This document shows, one piece after another, positions 1 through 5,764 of a stretch of 6,049 bases of DNA. This stretch comes from JAUVZF01 sp035529015 (GTDB lineage: Bacteria > Planctomycetota > Phycisphaerae > FEN-1346), in assembly GCA_035529015.1 (NCBI GenBank), contig DATKXP010000300.1, positions 1-6,049 of the forward strand, read 5' to 3'. A program made the position numbers and the translations under genes. The notes under the pieces were generated by a model. That model was not told the origin of the DNA. It did not search any database and was given only the letters and a program-made list of their open reading frames with translations. The stretch's first letter is position 1; each line of letters opens with the position of its first letter.

Positions 1-335
1 TGCTTGATATCGGTGAGGTTGCCGACGGGAGCCGTGGCGTGCATCAGCAGCCAGCGTGCGCCGCCCTCGCGCTTGCACCAGAAATAGTGTACCGTGTCAT
101 CGACGACGATGGCGTGGGTCGCCGCCGCCCACAGCGGCGGATCGAGGGCAAGGATCGGGTTGCCCTTCTCGATCCTCTTGAAACCTGCGAACACCTCGAA
201 CGGGATGGCGTCTTCGCCTTCCGGCTGATCGCCGGGACCCGGCTGCGCTTGGCCAATCGCGGTGGCGGTCCAGGAAACAGCAAGCGAGAGAACCACGCAT
301 ACCCGGACCAAACGCATTGATCCTTTCGGCTTCAT
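1..335 (-). CDS. Secreted protein, N-terminal part only; possible GH43-like beta-propeller
   Basis: Only the first 111 codons are in the window; the rest lies beyond position 1. The start is the ATG at 335-333, preceded by a purine-rich GGGAGAGG (349-342, about 6 nt spacing). A second in-frame ATG at 317 (residue 7) begins just before the hydrophobic core and is an alternative. Residues 8-30 form a signal peptide (hydrophobic core about 9-27, then small residues and Gln). The mature part has a Gly/Pro-rich linker (about 31-42), then a stretch around 59-111 with the segments NPILALDPPLW, ATHAIVVDDTVHYFW and RWLLMHATAP. The alternation of 'NP-hL', 'hhDDtVHYFW' and 'WxLxxATA' resembles the first blade of five-bladed propellers of the GH43/GH32 type, where it is usually 'DP-hhhhxDGxYYhhYS'. 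The typical catalytic Asp is not clearly present, so enzymatic activity is not implied. It follows the esterase gene after 26 nt on the same strand, suggesting co-transcription. That a secreted gene starts here is well supported; the fold is a guess. Confidence 0.75.
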   Translation of the reverse strand, partial: MKPKGSMRLVRVCVVLSLAVSWTATAIGQAQPGPGDQPEGEDAIPFEVFAGFKRIEKGNPILALDPPLWAAATHAIVVDDTVHYFWCKREGGARWLLMHATAPVGNLTDIK

Positions 336-361
336 GCCACGCCTCTCCCAGGACGTGTGGC

Positions 362-1162
362 TCACTTGGACTCAGGGGGCTTGTACGGCACGCCGTAGTG
401 TTTGCAGAAGAACCTGACTTGCAGCGAGAGCCAGGTCTCGCCCTCGGGCGGGGGCGGGATGTCGTTCTTGCTGCCGCCAACGAGTTGGGCGGGGATGCCC
501 AGTTCGTCGGCCCGGGCCTTGATCATCCTGGCGTACTTGGGGTTGTGGACCTTGTCGCCGGTCGGGGCGCTCGTGTAGATAAACAGGGCCGGGCCGCCTT
601 TGCGCATGTGCCGCATGGCAAGACCCTCGGTTCCCATCGGCTGCAAGTGCGACCCGACGACCAGCAGTTGCGTCGTGATGCGTTCGACGGGGTTGCTGCT
701 GCGCGGGTTGGCCAGATCCGAGTGGTACCCGACCCACTCCGAGATGAGGGCTCCTGCCGATGCGCCGCAGGCGCCGACCCGCCGGGGGTCGATGTTCCAC
801 TGCTTCGACCTGGCCCGGATGAACTGGATCGCCCGTGCGCAGTGGTGCATGATCTCCTCGTAGGAGGCGTCTTTGAGGAACGGGTAATTGCAACTGGCGA
901 CCGAGATGCCTTGCCTGAGAAACTCTTCCAGCAGACCGCCCCTTCCGACACTGCTCTTGTCGCCTGCCCTGAAGCCGCCCCCGTGGAACCAGACGAAGAC
1001 CGCCGTGGGCTTGTCGGACTCGGCCTTCCAGAAATCGAGCACGTTCCGCTCGTGGCGGGTGTCGTACTTGACGTTTGCCTCGGTCGGCTCAAGCGCGGCG
1101 GCCACCGGCCCGGATGCGAACAGGGCCAACCCGATCGCGGCAAGCAGACTCGTTCGTTTCAT
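362..1162 (-). CDS. Secreted alpha/beta-hydrolase (esterase/lipase, HGGG family)
   Basis: Predicted 266-residue exported serine hydrolase, probably a carboxylesterase acting on an acyl or acetyl ester, in the periplasm or outside the cell. Residues 1-22 are a signal peptide (MKRTS, hydrophobic core, then AAA). The oxyanion-hole motif HGGG lies at 60-63 after the strand TAVFVWF. The nucleophile elbow is GASAG at 133-137, making Ser135 the nucleophile. This combination is typical of the Aes/BD-FAE type (COG0657-like). Asp203 in GDKVHN, after strand ALFIYTSA, is the likely acid. Where the catalytic His is expected (usually GxGHG), the sequence reads GGSKNDIPPPP, with no His; the only His near the C terminus is His255. 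The reading frame stays open upstream of 1162, but that extension lies opposite the divergent gene and has no export signal. The chosen ATG is followed directly by the signal peptide and has GGAG at 1173-1170, 7 nt upstream. The natural substrate is unknown; a role in de-esterifying a polysaccharide is inferred from the neighbours. Confidence 0.9.
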   Translation of the reverse strand: MKRTSLLAAIGLALFASGPVAAALEPTEANVKYDTRHERNVLDFWKAESDKPTAVFVWFHGGGFRAGDKSSVGRGGLLEEFLRQGISVASCNYPFLKDASYEEIMHHCARAIQFIRARSKQWNIDPRRVGACGASAGALISEWVGYHSDLANPRSSNPVERITTQLLVVGSHLQPMGTEGLAMRHMRKGGPALFIYTSAPTGDKVHNPKYARMIKARADELGIPAQLVGGSKNDIPPPPEGETWLSLQVRFFCKHYGVPYKPPESK

Positions 1163-1446
1163 GGTCAGGCTCCGTCCCTTCCTCTCGAACGTGGAAAGAC
1201 AGATGCCGGGGCACACTCCGGCCGCCATCTTAAACGGCGCTGCCCGCGGGAAGTTGCTCGATTCTTCTGCCGCCCCGCAAACGGACGCCGGGGGCCGTTC
1301 CGGCCTGCTTGTTGAGCGGCAAGGCAAAGGCTGTAACTCGGGCCGCAACGCTGATACACTCGCGGGGTGTGGTCGAAGCAGACCGTGGTCCAGGTTGCCT
1401 CCAACGGGGACTTGCGGCAGGACGGCGACTGAAAAAGGAGACACCC
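1163..1446. other. Divergent intergenic region with promoters for both flanking transcription units
   Basis: These 284 nt separate the start of the minus-strand esterase from the start of the plus-strand barrel protein, so at least two outward-facing promoters should lie here. I see no convincing small gene. A short hairpin (GGCCG, loop TTC, CGGCC) sits at 1294-1306. The only plausible minus-strand -10-like hexamer I see is TAAGAT (revcomp of 1228-1233), without a good -35. A better plus-strand candidate is listed separately. No operator-like dyad is obvious. Confidence 0.5.
1332..1360 (+). promoter_or_regulatory. Candidate promoter with extended -10 for the barrel-protein gene
   Basis: TACACT at 1355-1360 matches a sigma70-type -10 box in 4 of 6 positions and is preceded by TGA, giving an extended TGn-10. 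The hexamer 17 nt upstream (TGTAAC, 1332-1337) is a poor -35, which extended -10 promoters tolerate. Transcription would begin near 1367 and leave an 80-nt leader before the ATG at 1447. Housekeeping promoters of this kind of organism are poorly defined, so this is only a candidate. Confidence 0.25.
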
Positions 1447-3558
1447 ATGAGACGAGCCATGGCGCTGAGTGCCGCACTGCTGCTGGCCGTTTCGGCGACC
1501 GCCGACGGCGCGACGAAAGAAACCGTCCTGGCCTGGTACCGCGTGACGGCCGACGCCCCCCACGCCCAGGAGTACAACGGCGCGGCGTACATCTGGACGG
1601 GGGCCGCGACGATTCACCTGGTGATCGACGTGCCGCCGGCGCCGGGACACGCACTGGAACTGGAGTGGGGCTCGAAGAACGACGCCCGCGCGGCCGTCGC
1701 GACGATTAACGGGAAAGAGGTCGCGGTGCGCGGCGGGGGGTACGACGGGTTCCGGCCGCTTCGCGTCGCCGTCCCCGACGGCGTGACGGGCAAGCGGTAC
1801 GAGGTCCGCCTGTCGGCCGCGACGGGGAAGGCGGGGTTCATCTCGGCGGCCCGTCTCATCGCGACCGGCACGAGCGCCGAAGCGCCCAAGGCCGACCCGA
1901 AATCCACCGCATACAAGATCACCCTCAAGACCGACGGTGCGGTGGCACCGGTGCCGCCGCCGGCGGCGGTGTTTCCGGAGATGCGTGCGCTCTGGGACCG
2001 CGAGCCGCCCGCGCCGGCCAAACCGCTCGCCGACGCGGCGCGCGAAGCGGCGTACCGGCAGGCTGAGCGAAACGCTCGCCAGGCGGCCGAATCGCTCTAC
2101 CGCTGCCGGCGGTTCGTGGACGGATGGCTGGCCCAGGCCGACCCCGAGACGGGCCTCATTCCGAGGAACCTCAACCGCAATAAGGACATCTGGAACGCGC
2201 AGGACTCGGCCGCCGACAACTACCCGTTCATGGTCCTGACGTGCGCCATCACCGACCGGCCCCTGTTCGACGGTCGAATGCTCGACATGCTCAAGACCGA
2301 GACGCGCCTGACCAGCCGCCTGGGCCCCCTGCCCGACACGTACTCGTTCACGAAGAAAGGGTTCGCGAGCGCGGAGCCGAACCTGGGGAGCATCCTGTTC
2401 GGCTCGTCGGAGTACGTCAAGGACGGCCTTCTGCCGCTGACCGAATGGCTCGGCCCCAGCCCGTGGTGCGACCGCATGCTCTCGATCCTCGACGAGATCT
2501 GGAAGCGCGCGCCCGTCGAGACGCCGCACGGGAAGATCGTCTCGACGAGCCAGGAGGTGAACGGCGAGATGCTCCAGGCCCTGTCGCGCGTCTATTGGAT
2601 GACGGGCCAGAAGAAGTACCTCGACTGGGCCATCCGCCTGGGCGACTACTACCTGCTCGGCAAGAACCATCCGACGCGGGACTCAAAACAATTGCGCCTC
2701 CGCGACCACGGCTGCGAGATCGTCTCCGGGCTGTGCGAACTCTACGCCGCCTGCCACTTCGCAGCGCCCGAGAAGAAGAAGGCCTACGCCGAACCCATCC
2801 ACGCGATGTGCGACCGCATCCTGGAAGTCGGCCGCGACCCGCGCGGCATGATGTACTCAAGCGTCGACCCGGTCGCGGGCACCCATTCCAAGGGCATCTG
2901 CGACACCTGGGGCTACAACTACAACGGCATCTACACGGTGTACCTGGTGGACAAGACGCCCGCCTACCGCGACGCGGTCCGGCACGTCCTCTCGAACCTG
3001 AAGGAGCACGTCACGGCGTACAACTGGGGGTCGGCCGACGAATTCGCCGACTCCATCGAGGGGGCCATCAACCTGACGAACCGCGAGCCCGACGCCTCGG
3101 CGGCCGACTGGATCGACAGCGAAATCAAGGACATGTGGAGCAAGCAGCGGGCCGACGGCGTCGTCGAAGGATGGCACGGCGACGGCAACTCCGCCCGCAC
3201 CGCCATCATGTACGTCCTCTGGAAGACACAGGGCGTCACGATCCGGCCGTGGCGCAAGGACGTGCGGTTCGGCGCCGTCCGCCAGGGCGACGCGGTCTGT
3301 GTCAGCCTGGCGGCCGACGAGCCGTGGACGGGGCGACTCCTGTTCGACGTGCCCCGCCACAAGGTCACCATGAAGATGCCGCTCGACTGGCCGCGCATCA
3401 ACCAGTTCCCCGAGTGGTTCACCGTCGAGGATGCGGCGTCGTACACCGTCGAAGACCTTGCCGCCGGGTCGAAAAAGACCTTCACCGGCCGCCAGATGCG
3501 CGAGGGGGTGGCGGCGACGCTTGAGCCGGGAAAGGAACTGCGGCTGCTGGTGCAGTGA
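1447..3558 (+). CDS. Secreted helical-barrel protein of unassigned family, probably carbohydrate-active
   Basis: A 703-residue protein with a signal peptide (residues 1-22, ending near ADGA). The ATG is preceded by AAGGAG at 1435-1440 with 6 nt spacing, which settles the start; an in-frame extension back to 1309 has no such site and would bury the signal peptide. Residues about 25-150 look like an all-beta carbohydrate-binding or jelly-roll domain (HLVIDVPP, YEVRLSA and other alternating strands). A Pro/Ala-rich linker follows (about 150-200). Residues about 200-605 are mainly amphipathic helices separated by loops with conserved-looking motifs: WNAQDSAADNYPF (249-261), RDHGCEIVSGLCELYAA (429-445), DTWGYNYNGIY (486-496) and EGWHGDGNSARTA (584-596). 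This pattern is typical of the six-hairpin (alpha/alpha) toroid glycosidases and lyases such as GH88/GH105/GH127, but I do not recognise the specific family and cannot name catalytic residues with confidence; acidic loop residues Asp253, Asp430, Glu434 and Asp486 are candidates. Residues about 610-703 form a C-terminal beta domain ending in LEPGKELRLLV. It is divergent from an esterase/propeller operon, which supports a shared role in processing an external glycan. Confidence 0.9.
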   Translation: MRRAMALSAALLLAVSATADGATKETVLAWYRVTADAPHAQEYNGAAYIWTGAATIHLVIDVPPAPGHALELEWGSKNDARAAVATINGKEVAVRGGGYDGFRPLRVAVPDGVTGKRYEVRLSAATGKAGFISAARLIATGTSAEAPKADPKSTAYKITLKTDGAVAPVPPPAAVFPEMRALWDREPPAPAKPLADAAREAAYRQAERNARQAAESLYRCRRFVDGWLAQADPETGLIPRNLNRNKDIWNAQDSAADNYPFMVLTCAITDRPLFDGRMLDMLKTETRLTSRLGPLPDTYSFTKKGFASAEPNLGSILFGSSEYVKDGLLPLTEWLGPSPWCDRMLSILDEIWKRAPVETPHGKIVSTSQEVNGEMLQALSRVYWMTGQKKYLDWAIRLGDYYLLGKNHPTRDSKQLRLRDHGCEIVSGLCELYAACHFAAPEKKKAYAEPIHAMCDRILEVGRDPRGMMYSSVDPVAGTHSKGICDTWGYNYNGIYTVYLVDKTPAYRDAVRHVLSNLKEHVTAYNWGSADEFADSIEGAINLTNREPDASAADWIDSEIKDMWSKQRADGVVEGWHGDGNSARTAIMYVLWKTQGVTIRPWRKDVRFGAVRQGDAVCVSLAADEPWTGRLLFDVPRHKVTMKMPLDWPRINQFPEWFTVEDAASYTVEDLAAGSKKTFTGRQMREGVAATLEPGKELRLLVQ

Positions 3559-3584
3559 GTAGGCCGCGGCGCGCCGCGGCCTAC
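3559..3584. repeat. Perfect 26-nt palindrome immediately after the stop codon; possible terminator
   Basis: The palindrome has half-site GTAGGCCGCGGCG and its exact complement, centred on 3571/3572, and begins on the base right after the TGA of the barrel gene. The transcript could fold into a very stable GC hairpin, but no T-run follows, so intrinsic termination of the classic type is not shown. Positions 3563-3586 recur exactly at 3746-3769. Between this and the next element (3585-3647) there are only small dyads: GGCGCAG/CTGCGCC at 3596-3612 and a 10-nt palindrome at 3634-3643. Confidence 0.85.
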
Positions 3585-3647
3585 ATGCGCGTGCGGGCGC
3601 AGCGGCTGCGCCTGGTGGTGCGCCCGGAATCCTGAGGCGCCTCTTGG

Positions 3648-3733
3648 CGGGTGGCATGGCCACGCTTGCGTGGCCATGTTAGCCCTTCCAACCACCGGTG
3701 CTCATGGCCACGCAAGCGTGGCCATGCCACCCG
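3648..3733. repeat. 31-bp perfect inverted repeat with nested palindromic arms
   Basis: Positions 3648-3678 are the exact reverse complement of 3703-3733, separated by a 24-nt loop. Inside each arm is a further 22-nt dyad: ATGGCCACGC then TT then GCGTGGCCAT at 3656-3677, and the same with AA at 3704-3725. The region can therefore form one 31-bp hairpin or two separate 10-bp hairpins. It lies between convergent genes and has no coding potential. No clear target-site duplication flanks it. The form fits REP/MITE-like dispersed palindromic elements; copy number elsewhere in the genome cannot be seen here. Confidence 0.9.
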
Positions 3734-3745
3734 TGGAGGACAAAT

Positions 3746-3769
3746 GCCGCGGCGCGCCGCGGCCTACAT
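3746..3769. repeat. Second copy of the GC palindrome core (24-nt direct repeat of 3563-3586)
   Basis: These 24 nt are identical and in the same orientation to 3563-3586. The palindromic part is only 18 nt here (3746-3763), because the left side lacks the outer bases that complete the first copy. It lies 26 nt beyond the stop codon of the C39-like gene that converges from the right, so it could form the 3'-end hairpin of that transcript. The pair of copies brackets the 31-bp inverted repeat. Confidence 0.85.
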
Positions 3770-3795
3770 ACCGCCGATGCCACCAGCACCCGCCG

Positions 3796-4620
3796 TTACT
3801 TCGCGGTCAGGGTGAAGGCGACGGCACCGTCGAGGATGGCCAGGTCGGCGCCTTTCTTCAGGCGGATGCCGTCGAGGACGAAAAGGCCGTCGCCGGCGAA
3901 GGTGTCGCCGTCCTTCTTCTTGCGGAGCGTCGTGCCGGCGACAAGCGGCTTCAGGAGGCACTTCACGGGGCACCGCTTCAGACTGTCCCGCCGCGGCGTC
4001 TGGGTGCGCTTCGCGGGGTCGTGGATGATGAGCCACGTCTCGTTGCCCTGCGTCTCGCAGGCGACGGCGGTGATCCAGTGGCCGCCGATGCGTGTGCGGA
4101 CCGCCCCCTCCTTCTCGTTCGCGTACCATCCGATGTTCAGGAGCAGGTTCGCCTTGCCCGCGACGCCCCGCCGCATCCACTCGATCCCCGGCCGCTCGGC
4201 AACTCGGTTCATGCCGGTGCGCCAGCCAGCGTACTCGGCCGCCGCGAGGTAGCCGCGCTCGCGGCAGTACGCCTCAATGCCCCTCATCACGCCGACCGGC
4301 CCGGTCCCCTTCACGGGGTCGGTCTTCATGAACTGGGGCGAGCCGAGGGCGCGGATGAGTTCGCACTGGTCCCTGGCGTCGGGCGCGGCCGCCGGGTGGA
4401 GGTTATCGAAGCCGTTCGTGTCGAGCCAGATGAGAGCGTTCGCCGCCGCCGTCGGCCCGCAGTACGCAGCGCCGCCGCGCGGCAGTTGACCGTAGGCCTT
4501 GTCGGCCTGAAAGTAGTCCGGCATGGCGGCCATCTTCTCGACGGACCGCGCGGCCGGCGCGGCGCAAGCGGCGGGCCAGGCGAGCGTCAGACACAACACG
4601 AGCAGGGCGATTCGCGCCAA
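3796..4620 (-). CDS. Secreted C39-like (papain-fold) cysteine peptidase-domain protein
   Basis: A 274-residue protein with a TTG start, a signal peptide (residues 1-20, core IALLVLCLTLAW, ending ACA) and a papain-like domain. The nucleophile region is GGAAYCGPTAAANAL, with Cys54. The His motif is GGHWITAVA, with His181, and the acid is Asp201 in WLIIHDPA, the usual C39/C39-like order Cys-His-Asp with 20 residues between His and Asp. Gln45 is a possible oxyanion residue. True C39 peptidases sit at the N terminus of ABC exporters and cleave double-glycine leaders. This one is free-standing and exported and has no exporter next to it, so it is more likely one of the many stand-alone C39-like proteins of unknown substrate. 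The C-terminal quarter (about 220-274) is Lys-rich with beta-like strands. The frame is open back to an ATG at 4734, but that would overlap the upstream FGE gene by 77 nt and delay the signal peptide; the TTG at 4620 is preferred (see the ribosome-binding site entry). It lies 37 nt after the FGE-domain gene on the same strand. Confidence 0.85.
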   Translation of the reverse strand: MARIALLVLCLTLAWPAACAAPAARSVEKMAAMPDYFQADKAYGQLPRGGAAYCGPTAAANALIWLDTNGFDNLHPAAAPDARDQCELIRALGSPQFMKTDPVKGTGPVGVMRGIEAYCRERGYLAAAEYAGWRTGMNRVAERPGIEWMRRGVAGKANLLLNIGWYANEKEGAVRTRIGGHWITAVACETQGNETWLIIHDPAKRTQTPRRDSLKRCPVKCLLKPLVAGTTLRKKKDGDTFAGDGLFVLDGIRLKKGADLAILDGAVAFTLTAK

Positions 4621-4625
4621 GGCAT

Positions 4626-4630
4626 CCTCC
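4626..4630 (-). promoter_or_regulatory. Ribosome-binding site that selects a TTG start for the C39-like gene
   Basis: GGAGG lies 5 nt upstream of the TTG at 4620-4618. An ATG directly abutting the GGAGG (4625-4623) is in another frame, has no spacing and would encode only a 12-residue peptide before a stop, so it is unlikely to be the start. The TTG is followed at once by a good signal peptide. Confidence 0.65.
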
Positions 4631-4657
4631 GATGGGCCGGACCCAGGACACACGTCG

Positions 4658-5710
4658 TCACGGCGTCGGATTCCCGGCCGCGAGGCCGGCGTCGGCGGCC
4701 ACCCGGAACCCGACGATGTTGTCACACCCCTCACCCACGGGCGGGATAACCGCCCGAAACGCCGAGCGGCACCGGCCGGGCGTGCTCATCCACGATCCGC
4801 CACGGATAACGCGGTGCACGGCACGGCCTTCCCGCTTTCCGCCGCCGTATGCAGCGCCACCGGCGCCAGGCTCGGCGACGTTGTCGCTGCACCACTCCCA
4901 CACGTTTCCGTGCATGTCGTGCAGGCCGAACCGGTTGGCCCGGAAGGTGCCCACCGGGGCCGTGAAGACGTAGCCGTCATCCCAGGGGGCGGCCCGCCAT
5001 GCCCGGTACTTTTTTCGGCCCGTCTCGTCCGCCGCGTTGCAGCAGCCTTTTCCGTCCTTGGGATCGTCGCCCCAACAGAAGGCGGCGGTGCTTCCCGCGC
5101 GGCACGCATACTCCCATTCCGTTTCGGTGGGGAGCCGGACGGGGTGCCTGCCCTTGCGCGTGAGCCAGTCGCAGAAGACCACCGCATCGGCCCAACTGAC
5201 GCACAGGACCGGGTGGTCGTCGGTCTGGTCGAACCCGACGCTTCGCCACGACGCGCCCTCGACCTTGTCCCACTTCCTGCCGTCCCAGGCGAAGGCCCAG
5301 CCGTCTCGCTCCGCCTCGGTCTTGTAGCCGGTGTCCGCGGCAAAAGCGGCAAACTGGCCGCGCGTGACCTCGAAGGCCCCCAGGTAGAAATCGCTCCTGA
5401 TCGTCACTTCGTGCAGCGGCTGCTCGGCGTTTGTCCGACGGAGCCTCTTGTCGAGCGGGCTGATCTCGGGGCTGCCCATGATGAACGTGCCTGCGCGGAT
5501 GAGAACGAGTTTCATCGAGACGCCGCTGCCGAGGTCCAGGACGAGATCCCTCGCCTTTGCCGCGCCCTCGGACGGCGACTCGGCCGCCTTTGCCTCAACA
5601 GCCCTCGAAGACGCCAGCCACACAACTGTGGCGCCAAGGCCGACCAGCAGGACCGGCGCGGCGAGAAGGCAGGCATTGAACCTGCCGGGATGAACTGGAG
5701 CCGACCTCAT
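4658..5710 (-). CDS. Membrane-anchored FGE-sulfatase (SUMF1-like) domain protein, one catalytic Cys missing
   Basis: A 350-residue protein with an N-terminal membrane segment (about residues 12-33, rich in Leu/Val/Ala/Gly, flanked by Arg) followed by a linker and a full formylglycine-generating-enzyme fold from about 58 to 340. Family hallmarks in order are MKLVLIRAGTFIMGSP (66-81), the FEVTRGQF segment (113-120), DHPVLCVSWADAVVFCDWL (165-183), RLPTETEWEYACRAG (192-206), FGLHDMHGNVWEWCSD (271-286), RVIRGGSW (310-317) and GFRVA (334-338). In true FGE two cysteines in the loop after GGSY/W bind copper and perform catalysis. Here the loop is GGSWMSTPGRC, so the first Cys is Ser319 and only the second (Cys324) remains. 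The protein is therefore probably not a sulfatase activator but one of the many non-canonical family members, which can serve as ligand-binding, lectin-like or other enzyme modules. The domain probably faces the periplasm. ATG 5710 is chosen over the in-frame GTG at 5737 because of its ribosome-binding site. It is downstream of a small membrane-protein gene (54 nt) and upstream of the C39-like gene (37 nt). Confidence 0.93.
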   Translation of the reverse strand: MRSAPVHPGRFNACLLAAPVLLVGLGATVVWLASSRAVEAKAAESPSEGAAKARDLVLDLGSGVSMKLVLIRAGTFIMGSPEISPLDKRLRRTNAEQPLHEVTIRSDFYLGAFEVTRGQFAAFAADTGYKTEAERDGWAFAWDGRKWDKVEGASWRSVGFDQTDDHPVLCVSWADAVVFCDWLTRKGRHPVRLPTETEWEYACRAGSTAAFCWGDDPKDGKGCCNAADETGRKKYRAWRAAPWDDGYVFTAPVGTFRANRFGLHDMHGNVWEWCSDNVAEPGAGGAAYGGGKREGRAVHRVIRGGSWMSTPGRCRSAFRAVIPPVGEGCDNIVGFRVAADAGLAAGNPTP

Positions 5711-5716
5711 ACCGTT

Positions 5717-5721
5717 CTCCC
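5717..5721 (-). promoter_or_regulatory. Ribosome-binding site favouring ATG 5710 for the FGE-domain gene
   Basis: GGGAG with 6 nt spacing precedes the ATG at 5710-5708. The alternative in-frame GTG at 5737 has only TAGGAT directly against it, which is too close for normal initiation. The longer form would merely add nine polar residues before the membrane segment. Confidence 0.6.
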
Positions 5722-5764
5722 GCGGCTTGCTGTTCACATCCTACCGATCGTCGCCGAGGCCGGC

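Noticed and set aside
317..1315. 332-codon plus-strand open frame opposite the esterase
   Set aside because: The minus-strand frame has HGGG and GASAG motifs and a signal peptide; the plus-strand frame has none and is a GC shadow.
1163..1654. N-terminal extension of the esterase frame to an ATG at 1654
   Set aside because: It runs antisense through the start of the barrel gene, has low-complexity Arg/Pro/Ser composition, and would bury a clear signal peptide that begins at 1162 behind its own ribosome-binding site.
1165..2670. 501-codon open frame on the minus strand
   Set aside because: It is opposite the barrel gene, Arg/Val/Gly-rich without any recognisable motif, and is what high third-position GC produces on the antisense strand.
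2241..3524. 427-codon plus-strand open frame
   Set aside because: It overlaps the barrel gene in another frame, with an Arg/Pro/His-rich composition and no domain; the main frame has a signal peptide, ribosome-binding site and coherent motifs.
3679..3702. Small gene or regulatory RNA within the loop of the inverted repeat
   Set aside because: The loop is only 24 nt and holds no start with a ribosome-binding site; a short CACCGGTG dyad there is too small to interpret.
3559..3795. CRISPR array or phage/transposon attachment site in the repeat-rich gap
   Set aside because: There are only two copies of the 24-nt unit, 183 nt apart, without regular spacers; no cas, integrase or transposase gene and no target-site duplication are present.
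3670..4749. 359-codon plus-strand open frame
   Set aside because: It begins inside the inverted repeat and runs antisense to the C39-like gene, whose Cys/His/Asp motifs and signal peptide identify the real strand.
5008..5017. A-AAA-AAG slippery heptamer in the FGE-domain gene, in the phase needed for -1 frameshifting
   Set aside because: The zero frame continues through the rest of a complete FGE domain, and the -1 frame ends about 11 codons later, adding no domain. Most likely a chance Lys-Lys run.
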